Below are positions 1 to 12,839 of a DNA stretch of 64,000 nt, piece by piece. The DNA is from Plantago ovata (Eukaryota; Streptophyta; Magnoliopsida; Lamiales; Plantaginaceae). The notes beneath the pieces are model-generated. The model had not been told where the DNA came from, made no database searches, and saw only the letters and a program-made list of their open reading frames with translations. Location: positions 100,394,855-100,458,854 of the forward strand of contig CM051458.1 in assembly GCA_028274465.1 (NCBI GenBank), written 5' to 3'. How positions within the stretch are numbered: the first letter of the stretch is position 1; the number at the start of each line of letters is the position of its first letter. Made by a program: the position numbers and the translations under genes.

Positions 1-909
1 AAACTGATACAAATTCAACCTTATGTATCCGAGTTCCGCTATTTGCTTCCTTAAGACCAAAATATGGCATCAGATATACACTCCACACAAGATAGGAAGA
101 CCAAAGATACTGGATTTGTAAATCTCACAACAGATGACTTTTCATGTAAAAAATTATTATTCATTTTCATTACATTGTAAAATAACAAGTTACATGTACA
201 TACTATGATATACAATGGTTGCAAATATTTCACACAAGGTCCATCATTGATTATATACCCCATTATAATGTTACTATACCTAGTTAAGTCGTAACTGTTT
301 GTTCTACCTCTTTTTTCACATGGATAATTCATAAACTCACTGTTTACATGCATTAACATTTTGATCTAACAGATGCAACTGCTTTTTGTCTTAAAAGTAC
401 ACAGTTGTAAGATACTAAAATAGCATACATATTGCAATCACAGTCCACTTCTATCCTCATCTATGGTAAACAAGCATAAAGAGATACTAGGAGCCTTAAG
501 TTTTTGGTTTCCTACTAACATAGCCACAACTAGAACAAATGCCAAAAGAAAGGCCATCATTCTAACCATAGTCCATAAGAAACAAACTTGAAAACAGAAG
601 TCGAAGTAATTGACAACCAAAAGTCATGTTAACTTCAATTCGTTTTTGAAAAAATAATTACAAATAAATAAATAAAAAAGAAAAAGAAACGCATGAAACA
701 GAAAGATGTGGCTTCTTTACATTTTGGGAATGAGAAATGTATTACAGTGTTCTGGCCAATAATTTACAAAGAGGTCACTGCAAGCGATATTTATATTTGG
801 ACACTGAGGCAAAGTTGAAGACAGTTCTTCATACAAAAACAGCAAGACAAGTGTACTAACTATAATAAATCAAAACAACAACCTAAAAGTCTCTCCAACA
901 TTGTAATAT
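1..909. other. 3' flank of the AP-3 beta gene, no gene seen
   Basis: AT-rich DNA downstream of the AP-3 beta stop codon. The part nearest 909 is probably 3' UTR. Short open frames here have no family resemblance and no splice context. I see no RNA gene or repeat. Confidence 0.5.
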
Positions 910-3900
910 TCACTGAGTAGGCTCAGCCAAGAAATTTACAATTCTGTTCAATAGATTTAAAGCAAACACCGTTTCTTCACAGTTTATTTTCACTGACACT
1001 TGAAGTGGTTCATAGCAATTACCTTCAAGGGTGAGAGTGATCAGACAAGGCACAGAGTTGCTCAAGATCTGACCACTTAGGTGTAAGCATAAACCAGAAA
1101 TGTCATCAAGGTTAGCAGCAACAGGCATATCCACGGACACCAAATGCAGATTTGCATTGCTAAGCATCTTTAAAGCCAGTTTTTCACATATAATGAGAAA
1201 GTTGTCTTTTATCAATGAGCGGCCAACTTTTTCATTCAACTGAGCAATGTGATCAGTAAATGTACACCTGTTGCACATAGATAGTTATAAACAAAATGAG
1301 AAATCTTGTCAAAGGAGAACCCAGATAACTCTTTAAGAACAAAACAGCTTCAAACTGAAATGATAATCTAAGACTATATTGCAGCCAGGAAAATACCCAC
1401 ATCAAGATGCTAGAACAAGAGCTAAATAACTAAAACTGAAAGGTCAGAAAGTAAAAAAGAAAAACAAAGAAAGTCATTATGGAAATGAAAACAATATGCA
1501 GACTAGTTAGGAGTTCACAAGAAATAGAGTATGCCATGTCATATATTCTTAAATTCATATTTGACTAGATTACTTAGTTTGGGAGCTTTGGAATGAGACC
1601 CGGGTGCATCCAAGGCAGAAACCTTGGGCTAGACTAGAACTAGAAGTTACATCAATGTCAGCTTCCATGTGCACTTTCAGTGTCCTTGTACGGAAATATA
1701 TTAGGAGTGTAAATCCAACCCACTACTGCAGATTGAACCTAAGGTCTCCTTAGAGAACACCGACAGACGATATACTATTATCTAAAAGGTAGGGATAATG
1801 CTCTGTATGCTGTAAAATTGCTGTATCTCTACTGCTATTATTTTCATTTTTCACCAGGCACAAAATGTACTAAAACCCATAGTTTATTAAATTTCTTGTT
1901 GTCAGGAGATGCACAAGTGTAAATCACAATATATAAAGCCATATACATACTACATAACAAGCATATAATTCTAGGTTCTGCAACTTCTTCAGGTCTCCAT
2001 ATCAAATTATGAAGTAATCATTCAGGATAAACAAGGATAAGATTGTAACAAAGTTCAATGAAGAAATTAGGTATTCTATTACTGACCTTCTAATGCACTC
2101 AAACATTCCACAAAGTTGAGATTCCTTGTTAGAAAACTCATCAATGTCCATGGAAAGAGGTCTAATGAAGTAACCGATGTCGGGTCGTAACTTCACTGGG
2201 TACTTTTTCCCATTGCAAGACAAAGTAATCTTCATAGGCAAAAGATGATGTTCAAACCGAACCTGTAGGGTTCTCTTTATTGTTTGACCAGGTTCAAGGC
2301 TAATCACCTCTTCCATAAAAACTCGAGCAGGCATTTCTTGATGAGACACCATTAAACTGCAAATCGATTTGAGAAGCATCAAAATGATTGTTGAGGAGAC
2401 AACTCGCAATTGAAGTGCTCCAAAACAATGATTGATATAAAATGTGCTGAATACAAGAAGGGGTGAGCTGATTACTGAATAAAATGCTAATAATCATAAC
2501 CAGGCGAAAACTTCACATTGGAATCTCAAAGGTTATCAAAACCACTGCATACAAAGAACCAAAAAGATCCTATATGGAAGGAAGTCAGTAAACAAGCCCA
2601 AACATACGGTGGTTTGAAATTTAAATCCAGTATTTACTTTTTCTAGCACAAAGCTCTTTATAGGATTTAAATACCTTATAGAAAAATACTTCAGTTTGCA
2701 ATACGGCTTCATCACAGACTCACAGGTATAGCAACTTTACAATTCCATCTACACACTATCCTCAGACATAGAAAAGACTCTCATTAAGAATTTTATCATC
2801 TGAGTGCTCTACAACTTACTGCCAAACATAGACTAACTAATCTAAACTAAGTGTCCATTCGCAAATGCTCAGACATAAAATATTTTGTAACATTTTTTAG
2901 TACTCTGTCATAACAATTAAAAGTTCCAAGTTCAGGAAAATAGCTTACTTAAAAGAATGGTCAACATATAAATGATATAAGATGGGTGCTTATTACAAGC
3001 AATTTCAGTATATATGGATTTGCGATTACCTTTCACTTTCTGATGGTGGTTGGTCCAAAGAATCTGAGCCTTTGTTGAATTCCTCTTCGAAAAGTGAAAT
3101 ACAAGAAACAGGATCAGATGAACAGTTCCTCAAGCAGACCTCTAAACATACAAGTTGGGGAGATATGCTGGATACTTCGGACGAATATGTATAATCCACA
3201 CTTAACCCATTTCCATTTGCAGGATCAAGAAGTGTGTACAACTTAGGCTTAACCAGGTGACCGATATCTTTAATAGAGATTCGGGCTAATGAACTCTTAG
3301 CATGACCTGGATCAGATAAAATCTGGCTCGAACTAGGATCTGGATCTTCATTCAGCCATGATTCAAGAGCTCTTTTGGACATCAATTCGCCAAATTCAGT
3401 CGAACCAGATGCACTGTTTTCTCCCCTGTTGTTGATGTTATTTCTAGTACCATCTGAAAGATGTACTAGGGGGTCAGCTTCTGCCGTACCATCTACAGGA
3501 GATCCACTATAATCACTGCCACCTTCACTATGTGAACCAGTAACAGAACCCTGTGAACTGTAATCAGATGTGTATTCTTCATCAACAGAGCCTGACGTGA
3601 TATCAGAACCATCAATTTCATTTGTAACTTGCTCTCCATTCGTGGAATAATTTGTCTCATCATTACTTAAACTACAGGGTTCAGGAAGAGGTTCGTATCC
3701 TGGAGCTGCATGAAGGACAATCTGTGAAAGAGATCCAGGAAGATAGAACCGGTAACTCAATGGTTCAATTGGTGGTCTAGCATGTCCCCCAAATAGGTGG
3801 TCAGTAAGTATGGATGTCACATTGTCAGATTCCTCTTGGTCCTTCACTTCATAGTTCTTGAATCCCTTACCTTTTGACAGGAAATTCTTCAAAACACGAG

Positions 3901-6900
3901 CACGGTCGCGGACATCATAGTTCAGGTCATACTTAGCAAGTTCCATTATATGGTCAATATTTTTCCCCAAAGCAAACAAATCTTCCACTTCTGCACGTAA
4001 TAGAACCTGAAAAGTACAAAAGCAGATTGCTGAAGAAGCAGAAAACATTCAGTAAGTATGTAATATGCAATTGTCATTTAACCTCTAATATTGAGTAAAA
4101 TGTTCATCTCCACCAGCAATCAGGACACTTAACAATGATTCATAACATGCCACCTATGTCTAGAGAGCAAGACTATAACCAAAATTAAGCACAGTGAAAG
4201 TTGCTCGAAGCATTTATATTAACTACCTTGACACAAGCATTAATGATCTGAAGCTTTGTTTCCACCGCCTCCAAAGTAAAGCATGAAGCAAGATAACTAA
4301 ATAATATGGGCAACATCTTTGCCAATACGACCCCAATATTGCTGTATTCGCCCATCATCCATACAACTACTGAACGTGCTGCAGGTGTGCGGATTGAATC
4401 CAAGCTTCGCAACAGATGAACAATTACCTTCAGGATATCACAGCTTATATAATTAGATAATAGATCATGCATAAAAAATAAAATAAAAATATATAGTGTT
4501 CATCTCCGCAAATAATATGAGCATACCACAACAAATACAATAATGACCGAGGCATATAACATAAAAAATTAACAAACAAAGTAACAAACAACTAACAGCT
4601 CAAGTAGTATCCCACTTGCATAAATACAAAGTTTGTTTACTTAAAAACTTACTAGTCGAATTGGCTTGATCCATGAGATAGATACCATTTATTCTATAAC
4701 TGACTTCACTTATCAACAGCTGGCTCTATTAAAATATATAATTTGCTACAAATATACAAAGTTTCTCCCTACACATTAAAGGCAAGTCAACCCATAAACT
4801 TTTCCTCATTTCACTCTATTCTTCTAGATGACGAAACTTGGTGCAACAGTAAGTTGAACCTCTAGTGGCCAACAGGCCAAAGGTTCGATGCGTTGAAACA
4901 GACTCTTTATGGCATTCAATGGGAAGGCTGCTTACAATGCACAGGCACCTTTCCCCAACTTCACAGAGCCGGGGAGCACTTACCATTCAGGGTCTGGCAT
5001 TTGCTAGTCTTTTGACATCCTGCACTTCATATTTTAATTTTACATATACCAAGCTCTTAAATGGATGTGCTCGCCCAAATTCCTACCAAAATTAGTCTTT
5101 AAGCATAAATAAGTTCTAACAGGGAGGTAGACATGTATATGCTCTTACTGCTTCCACATTGATCATAAGATACTGGGAATAAAGAAAGGAGATTAATTTT
5201 CTTACCTTCTCGTGACTAGAAGGATCTTGTTTTATGATCGACTTTATAGACTTAATTGCTTGAGTTAATACAATTTCTTCTACACCCAATGAAGCAGCAT
5301 CCCTACTCGAAGACTCTGATAATTGGAGTTTTGCATTAGAGAATGTCCGCATTGATGAAAAAGAAACATGGAGTGAGGAAACACAGATTAACATACAGTA
5401 TAAAGACAAGAACTACTATTACCAGACACCAAAACCAATAATCCTTCCAAGCATGCAGTTGAAATATTGGGGAGTCTTTTCACACATAATCCGATTGCAG
5501 CCACAGTATCAGCAGCAAACAGTCGGTCTGGATCTCTGATGTACTCCTAGAAATTGACTAAACAGTTAGCAGCAGTCCAAATGCCAAAATAATCAAGAGT
5601 AAAAGTCTAAGGAATTAACACCAACAACACTCAAGTGGTAAAGGTCTAGGAGTTGGTAAGCAAGTACATGTTTGAAAGGACTATTGCTCAAACTAAAGAT
5701 GTACTACTTCTAAACAATACCGAATTACTTCCAATTGAAATGAACTCAGAATGACGCAAACTGGGCTGGCATAACCGATAAAATAAAAGATAGGCTAGGA
5801 GGCGTGAATGCTCCAGTATCTATCTCAGACTCAGAGCACTATTTTTCTGGCCTAAGCAATGACAAGTTAAGTATGAAAATTTAGAAGGCCATGAATATAA
5901 ACATATACCTGAAATTCTAAGAGAATGGAGGAGATTGATGAATCCATGGCTACTGATGAAAGAATCTCAAGCTTCAGCGTCTTTATCTTATATGCATCAG
6001 AAGAGCTGATGAAGAAATCCTCAAAGTACGGGGAGAACAAAGATGGCATTACTTTGGAAAAGACCTGAATATTGCATAGTATCTGCACAGAAGGGAAAAT
6101 ATGCATGATGCCATGAAGACAACACCCATTCATATTGAAGACACATGACGAGGAAGAATTCTGCCACTTATTCACATACAAAGGGCAACACAGAACCAAC
6201 AGCCATGCGTACTTAGAATCAGTCAAAGGAGTATTTCTTGTTCGGTAAAGAATATGGACACATATGCCACTAGTCTTAAATTAGTGAGTTGAGGATTACT
6301 GAAGGTAAATATATGCATTAGTTGATCAATAAAGCATGCAATATAAATACACACAAAAGTCTTGAAAAGTAAAGAAACTGAATAACCGTATATTGAAAAA
6401 AACAGTCTCCTGTTTGGCAGAGCGATTTAACACCGAACTAGTGATTCCACTTTCATATCAAGGATATTTTTGCTTTTTATTTTTTCGGTGTCAAAAGAAA
6501 ATTTCCCATTTTTCCATATTGTGAGAAAAAAATAACGAAAACAAGTCAAATGTGATAGACCAATTAGAACTGCAAGAGTAGACATAAACAATTATCTAGG
6601 ATAATCACTACAAACAATTTACTTAATTCAGTGTAGAAACTAGAAAGATCTAATAATGATATTACGTGGGGCTAATTCAATCAGACTCGTACCACATATT
6701 TTGAGGAGCTAGATGACCTCAGAAGAAAAAGCAGAGGTTTAACAATTTTATGCACGTCCTCCTTTGGTGCCATAATCCAGTGAACCCCAGCAGCAGCTAA
6801 CACTACAGCACTATTATAACTCCATAATAATGGTAAAGTACACTGCAGCAGGAGCTTTACGTCGTCATTGCTTTTGACAGATGTAATTCGTGAATCATCC

Positions 6901-8390
6901 ACTGCAAGGGGATCTTGGTTTCCACTACCCAACTGAGATAAATACTTATCGGGACCATCAAGATAACTCCTGGAGACTATATTTGCTATCTCAGTAATCA
7001 TGTTATCACTAATATCATCTGGGGATTTCCCTGTTGCAAGGTAAGGTTCCTCGTCTTCAGCTGAATCACGCTTCGCCAAAGCATAAGAATGCATTATGGA
7101 TTCTTCAACGAGCCCGTGTCTTGCAATTACATATCGTAGAAGGATCCCAACCAAAGCAATCTGGCCCCATTCTTCAACATCAGGAAGAATCTCACACAAT
7201 CTTCTGTAATTTCTCCCAATGAGAGACAAGTTATTAGGACATATTGAAGTAAAAGCAGCGGCCGCGGCTCCAACTACCCCAGGAGAGTTGTCCCTCAACA
7301 ATATTCCAACAATCTGCAAGATATTCACTGTTGATCAATCACCAATTGACCTTCAAAAATAAATATGTAAAAGAGTTGGACTGGTGGCTCTTTTCTAACC
7401 ACAAGAAAGTAAAAGAATGGAATGAAAACTATATTGCAGCAACCTCTTCAATCGAAGCAGTAAGTTCCTCCAAACACAAATCGTGCAACTTGGGTAGCGC
7501 AGTGGCGGCACACTTTCTGACATAGACAGATGGATCTCTAGCACATTTTCCAACAGCCACCATAACCAGGGGTGCAATAAGATGCATCCGAATCCCCGCC
7601 ATTGTACGGAGTGCCCACGCCCTCACTAATGGATTCGTGTCAACCAAATCCTTCTGAAAATAATTTATGGACAGCAACATCTCATTGGGCCGCCTACAAC
7701 ACAAGACACGCCCCATTCCGGTGAACCATTTCTTAATCAAAATAACTACAAAAACTGAACTAATCATGTTCAATCTTAAAATACTATAGAACCCAAGGGA
7801 TTGATTCAAATTAATTTCAATAATAGTTTCATACTTGTCAGCATAATGCAGCAAGTACAGGTAAACCAGCTTCTTAACCTCGAGGGACTGCGACGCTACA
7901 TTCTTCACCACCTGCCATCCGAAAAACACAGTCCATTTCAATCCATCTCATATCAGCATCAAACTAATATACAATCACATCAACAAAGCATCCTAGCCTA
8001 CACAGGAGTAATCAATGGCTCCTTGAAATTGCAATAGCTACTAACTGCCTTGTAATGGAACGAAGCAGTGAGGCAATATTTTACACTAAATAATCTCCAA
8101 ATTAGAAATCCATCAAATACTGAAACCACACTACAGTCAAGCTCAAATCGGTCGATTAGCATAAACATAAATACCTGTGGGAAGAAATTGGAGACGTCCA
8201 TTCCCTGGGCAATAAGAGCGAGGAGACGCTTGAGAGCTTCGCATTTCTCGGAGTCGAACTTGCTCTCCAGAAGTGGAGCGATGCTGACGTCATCGGGATC
8301 GTCGTAGAGGTGTGCGTCGGTACCCATTCGGAACACCATAGTCGACGCCTTGCTCAGCGATTCCGCCGTTGCGCCGAACTGCGTCAACAT
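910..8390 (-). CDS. AP3B: AP-3 complex subunit beta (beta-adaptin 3), complete
   Basis: Large beta subunit of the AP-3 adaptor, which sorts cargo from Golgi/endosome membranes to the vacuole (Arabidopsis PAT2). I chain 11 coding exons: 8390-8175, 7911-7835, 7693-7444, 7313-6693, 6082-5909, 5546-5423, 5315-5206, 4427-4227, 4006-3030, 2356-2087, 1267-910. They total 3378 nt (1125 aa) and stay in frame at every junction. The N-terminal 600 residues are the adaptin alpha-solenoid: RMGTDAHLYDDP near 21, SCICPNN-like helices, GVVGAAAAAFTSICPNN, DVEEWGQIALVG, SSSSSKYV. GSLSQIVLHAAPGYEPLP is followed by a Ser/Asp/Glu-rich hinge at about 700-777 (clathrin/phosphorylation-type linker). The C-terminal beta3 region holds HHLLPMKITL and VKINCEETVFALNLLNRI. 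The start is the ATG before LTQFGATAESLSKAS, the family N-terminus. Most introns are short; introns 7 (778 bp) and 10 (819 bp) are longest, and a SINE sits in intron 7. I see no break. Family assignment is secure; the exact splice choice at exon 7 is slightly less so. Confidence 0.95.
4839..5010 (+). mobile_element. Au-type tRNA-derived SINE in AP-3 beta intron 7
   Basis: The block begins TGGTGCAACAGTAAGTTG (A-box-like), then has the B-box-like GGTTCGATGCG, then GAAACAGACTCTTTA, AAGGCTGCTTACAATGCA, CCTTTCCCCAACTTCACAGA and GGGGAGC. This order is that of the conserved Au/'Angio-domain' SINEs of flowering plants (GGTGCAACGGTAAG, GGTTCGAATC, GAAACAGCCTCTTG, AAGGCTGCGTACA, CCTTCCCCGGACC). It lies antisense to the host gene. 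Many substitutions suggest an old copy. I could not fix the 3' tail or a target duplication. Confidence 0.75.
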
Positions 8391-8512
8391 TTCTGTGTCT
8401 TTTTTTTGTTTCGTTTTTCTCTGATGATTGGCCGGCTTTTTGATCGGAGCTATGGTGAGGCTGGGTTTTTGTAGATTTATCACTTTTGTGTTTGTTTAAT
8501 CATTAATTAATA
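8391..8512 (-). promoter_or_regulatory. 5' leader and core promoter region of AP-3 beta
   Basis: Only about 120 bp separates the start codon from a MITE. On the minus strand the leader is A/G-rich (AGAAAAACGAAACAAAAAAAAG). I see no canonical TATA box. The insertion therefore lies in or just upstream of the promoter. Confidence 0.4.
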
Positions 8513-8770
8513 CTACCTTTATCCCGTTTTAAATTACCCATTTTGACTTTTTTCGGTCAACAGTTCTCAACTTTTGACCCATAATTAGTCTTAAACTATA
8601 ATTATTAAATATTTAATAAAATTATATTATGAAAATTGAGGTTCTATATTTTCATAATATGATTTTATCAAATAATTTATCATTATAGTTTAAGAGTAAT
8701 CGGGATTCAAAGTTGAAAACTGTTGACCAAAAAAAGTCAAAATAGATAAATTAAAGTGGGCCGGATGGAG
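8513..8770. mobile_element. Stowaway-like MITE (family A), 258 bp, upstream of AP-3 beta
   Basis: Starts CTACCTTTATCCCG after a TA and ends GGGCCGGATGGAG before a TA, the reverse complement of a CTCCATCCG-type terminus. Both arms contain GACTTTTTT...GGTCAACAG sequence, and the centre is an AT-rich imperfect palindrome around TTTCATAATAT. TA duplication, CTCC(A/C)TCC termini and length fit Stowaway (Tc1/mariner). A relative lies at about 53050-53320. Confidence 0.8.
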
Positions 8771-8998
8771 TAATCAAGTTCTTTTTGTGTCGAATTAGAA
8801 CGGTCGACAAAATTAGAACCATACACTTCGTAGTTCTTGCCATTCATGGCCTATGCTGCTCAAGTTTCTCTTGCCCAATTAAGGGCTAATTTCACATAGA
8901 TAAGATACTCACTTATTCAACTTGTATCACAAAAGGTACTCAATTATTTTTTATCATAAACGGGTACTCACTTATTTAAATTGTATTACAAAGGCATT

Positions 8999-10044
8999 GC
9001 ATGGTTGAGTAATTCCAAGGGAAAAGAAAAGAAAATAAAGGAAAATCTAATTTTCTGATGTTTGTTTTAAGGAAAATTTAATATGAAAATTAGTTACTCT
9101 GGAAAACTTGGGAAAATGAGAAAAATAAAATCAAAACAAAATCCACAAAATCTTCAATATTTATCTTCATATTCCATCTCGATCAAAATCTTCACGTCCA
9201 TTTCCATGTCCTGCATAAAACAAAATTTTCTTCACATAATTTTCATCTCCATATCTAAGATTTATTAGAGACTTTGATCAAAAAATTTAGAATTTCGTCT
9301 TCCCTCCAAAATTAATTTCTTAATTAATGAATTACATCTCCACCAACATTATATACATATACATCTCCGTTTGTTCTGGTAATCTTTTTATTAACCCTTA
9401 GTTATATATGAACATTATCGATTACTAATTTCATATTATCAATTACTAATTTGAGAAAAAATATTATGTTCTCAAATTCTTGAGTTAGTGTATAGTGTAG
9501 TAGAAACTTACTATTGACTCCGGAAACTTTATATTATCGCACTTTATTTTTTTTGACTTTTCGATGTCCGATTTGACCTCAAATTTATAATAACTCGTTG
9601 CGAAAAAAATAATTTTTTAAATTATATTATGATATTATACTTCTTATATTTGTATAATATAACTTTTAAAAATAATTTTTTCCTAATCAATTATGATTAA
9701 TTTGAGGTCAAATTGTATATAAAAAAAGTCAAAAAAAATAAAATGGAAAACTCTAAAGTTTATGGAGGAAGTAAATTTTATAGACGAAAATTAATATTTT
9801 AATTTAATGATAATAATTGTTTGTCTTGGCTGAGTGAGTACACTCAAATATATAGTTACCATACCAATTTTAAAAGATGAAAGATAAAAAAAAATATAAC
9901 TACCAATTTATTTTTCAGGAAAATAAGAATGAGATGCCAAATGGTAGAAAAATAAGGAAAATATAGATTTTCCTCCAACATTTTCAAAGGGATTTGATTT
10001 TCCTCAATTTCTTTTCCTTTCCCTTGGAATTACTTAAACCATGC
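8999..10044. mobile_element. 1.05 kb non-autonomous TIR element with nested MITE
   Basis: The left end, GCATGGTTGAGTAATTCCAA, is the inverted repeat of the right end TTGGAATTACTTAAACCATGC. The match continues inward for about 45 bp as GGGAAA(A/G)GAAAAG...GGAAAATC. The flanks share AAGGC, possibly the remnant of an 8 bp duplication, which would suggest a hAT element; superfamily is otherwise unassigned. The interior is AT-rich with no coding frame and holds a Stowaway-like MITE. Confidence 0.7.
9514..9771. mobile_element. Stowaway-like MITE nested in the 1 kb TIR element
   Basis: TA-flanked element with ends TTGACTCCGGAAACTTTA and TAAAGTTTATGGAGGAAG, which are inverted repeats of each other (CTTCCTCCATAAACTTTA against GACTCCGGAAACTTTA). 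The subterminal arms TTTGACCTCAAATT and AATTTGAGGTCAAA are perfect inverted repeats. It inserted after the outer element did. Confidence 0.75.
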
Positions 10045-12160
10045 AAGGCTAAAATTTAATCCGGCATAATATTCCACCGGAGATGTCATTACAGTAATTA
10101 TAATATAACTTGGGAGTTATTTGTTATTAGAAGATCAAAATTTATAAATTACCAACCTATTTATAATCTTACCATCAGGTTCAGGTTCACTGTTTGCCTG
10201 AGTCCTGATTTACAATAATTAATCTATCCAAATTAATTTTAAGGCGCTTTTTCTCTCAAGAAATACGACACAAAATATAATGAATAACCAAAAAGCTTCT
10301 AGTATGAAGAAAGGTTTGCATACAAATAATAGCTCAAGCATCTAAAAAAAAAAAAGAGTTGCAAGCAGTTCTTAATAACCGATAAGCATCATTTTTTGTA
10401 TATATATTATTTTTTTTGGGTTCATGGCGATCCGGACATAAATCAACTATCAACCAATCTAGCAGCAGTAAATCATTAGAGAATGTGGAAAAATATTGGT
10501 TGATGACCACCAAAAGAAAATCACTACATATATATAACACAAAAAAATAGTTTAAAACAGCGGCTCCTCCTCAACATGGACATTCTTAACATTCCTTCCA
10601 ACAGGGTGAGAATAGCTTCTTAAGTGTGTGTTTGGTTTCAAATGGGAAATTTTGTCATTTTTTTAAGAGGGACTTGAGCCCATTCCGATGAATGGGCTAT
10701 TGGAGGGATTTGTGAGGGATTTGTGTATAGCAAATCCCTCCTAATTGTTTGGTTTGAGGGATTTGCATAAGAGTTTTTTAGGGATTTGAAACAAATCCCT
10801 TATTTGGCTGTAGAGGGATTTGTTGCGTATTTCGAACTCCGTGCGAGGGATTTCGTAAGTAGTTCTTGGTAGTTATAACTACCAAACTGAATTGACAATG
10901 GTACCCTTTTGGCTGCATTGTTTTGTTCTTGAAGATGATGGGTGAATGGTAAATTTACATTTTTCAAACTTTCCCTCCCAAACTATGTTATAATATTAGT
11001 TGCAAGTTGGAAAAAAACTGGAACAACAAAACATACATTACCAAATAGATTATCTAAGAGTTCATACGTCAAACAACATCATAATTATCCAACTACAGTT
11101 CATAAAGGAGATTAACAACAACAAAGTACAATCTTAAGTTCTTAGACCACTCATTACACATTACAAAATAGATTAACTAAGAGTTCATAAGTCGACCAGG
11201 AGCATTAATTAGTAATTATCCAAATTCTACATAACATCGGCAAATACCATGGGGAAATTGTAGCATCAGGTGGAGAACTTATTCGAAACGGAATGGTTTC
11301 AATATTGGTCTTAGTTAGTTGGATCTTCCACATTTCGTGCCCAACGATATAATGGCGCCATGGTGTTTTTTGCCTTCAGGCCACGCCATACGGGCGTTCT
11401 TCTACGATGGTGACGGATGATGCCACGTCGTCATCTAATTTGTTAATATTTTTTAAATTTTTAAATAAATAATAATAATATGAATTTTAATATTGATATA
11501 ATATATATTTTAGATTTTTGTAAGTTTAGTTAATAGGGAAATAGAGTTGGGGATGGGGTGCTCCAAACATAGTCAAGATTGGTCTCTATTTTATAAATCT
11601 TAAAAAAAATAAAACCGTTGGTGATTTTTATTTATTTTTTTGCATTTTTATTTTTCGAGTTACAACCGTTTTAAAATAAAGGGTGTTGTCGCTTTCCGTC
11701 CTCCACTACTCGGTTGTCTTTTTTGGTTATTTCGTTATTGACGTGACGTGATGGGGGCATAATATACATTTTACTTGAGGCTAGAAATCTTATAAGTATA
11801 AAAAAGTATTACAAATGTATAAACTACAACAACTTTTGATAATACATGTCTATAAATATTATAAATTATATAGTTATATATACATATTTATATATATAAA
11901 ATATAAATACTATGTATAATCACAGGCCGGGCCTACGGGTCAAGATGTTAGGCCTGGGCCCATGGGCCTAGCTACAAGCCCAAGCCCGGTCCATGGGCTT
12001 CATGATACATGATAGTGGACCCCACACATGTGGGACCCATATGTATGTGTCTTGGTGGTGTAATAAACTAAGTCTAGCATCTCATAAATCCCGGTAGATG
12101 ATGACGTATGAGTCACCTTAATTTTAATAAGCCATAGAAAGTGAGTAACTTATAAAAAAG
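10045..12160. other. AT-rich spacer with degenerate repeats, no gene
   Basis: No credible coding frame. A stretch from about 10626 beginning TGTGTGTTTGGTTTCAAATG, with repeated GGGATTTG motifs (GAGGGATTTG around 10690-10850), resembles a MITE end, but I found no partner terminus. A GC-richer patch near 11290-11420 matches nothing I know. Confidence 0.4.
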
Positions 12161-12164
12161 GCTA

Positions 12165-12362
12165 TGTTATATTCGTCTGAAAAAATATGAACTGAACTGA
12201 TCTGAATTGAACGGATCTGAACTGAACTGAACTCAACTCAACTTAACTTATTTGTAGCACAAAATACTATTAGCCAAATCTTAACTGAACTGAACTGAAC
12301 TGAACTTAATGTATCTGAACTGAATTTATTTTTTTCAATTTTCATTCAGATGAAAATAACAG
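12165..12362. repeat. Dispersed element built of AACTG pentamers, copy 1
   Basis: Two blocks of GAACT/TGAAC pentamers (GAACTGAACTGAACT) are separated by TTTGTAGCACAAAATACTATTAG. Loose inverted ends flank them: GTTATATTCGTCTGAA on the left, and TTCAGATGAAAATAAC on the right (complement GTTATTTTCATCTGAA). The same composition recurs at 53613-53765. This looks like a small TIR-bounded element with a minisatellite-like core. Confidence 0.6.
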
Positions 12363-12786
12363 ATCCTAATTATTACTAAGATTCACCAAACACAGACTTA
12401 TTGTGGTCAATTAACATTCATTAAACAAAATTATTATAGTTAAAAAAAAAAAAAGGTAAAACAAGTTGAAATCAACTTATACCCACCAAAAGGATACTAC
12501 TCCTCAAGAGTGAGTAATTTTGTTCTTACCTGAAGATGTCAATGAGTGAGTAATTATTTTTAACCAGGGGGGCCTATTGTTGTCCTGCGATTGGAAGGCC
12601 AGTGTCGTTGGCAGTGGTGTCCCTTCAACAAGGACGAGAGAACCATTTCCTCTTTTTCCTTCTAAACAGTAAACACTGCTCGATTCTCAGTGCGCGCCCG
12701 TGAAACCCAATGCATCATCTTTTCAGTTTGACCCAACCTCTTTGCCCGCACTGCCCGCAATTAATTAATATCAGCTATTTTTTATA

Positions 12787-12787
<1 letters not shown>

Positions 12788-12823
<36 letters not shown>
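12788..12823. repeat. (ATT)12 microsatellite
   Basis: Twelve uninterrupted ATT units, about 670 bp upstream of the IDN2-like start codon and just upstream of its probable leader exon. Confidence 0.97.
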
Positions 12824-12839
12824 TTCTGAATTAAATTCT

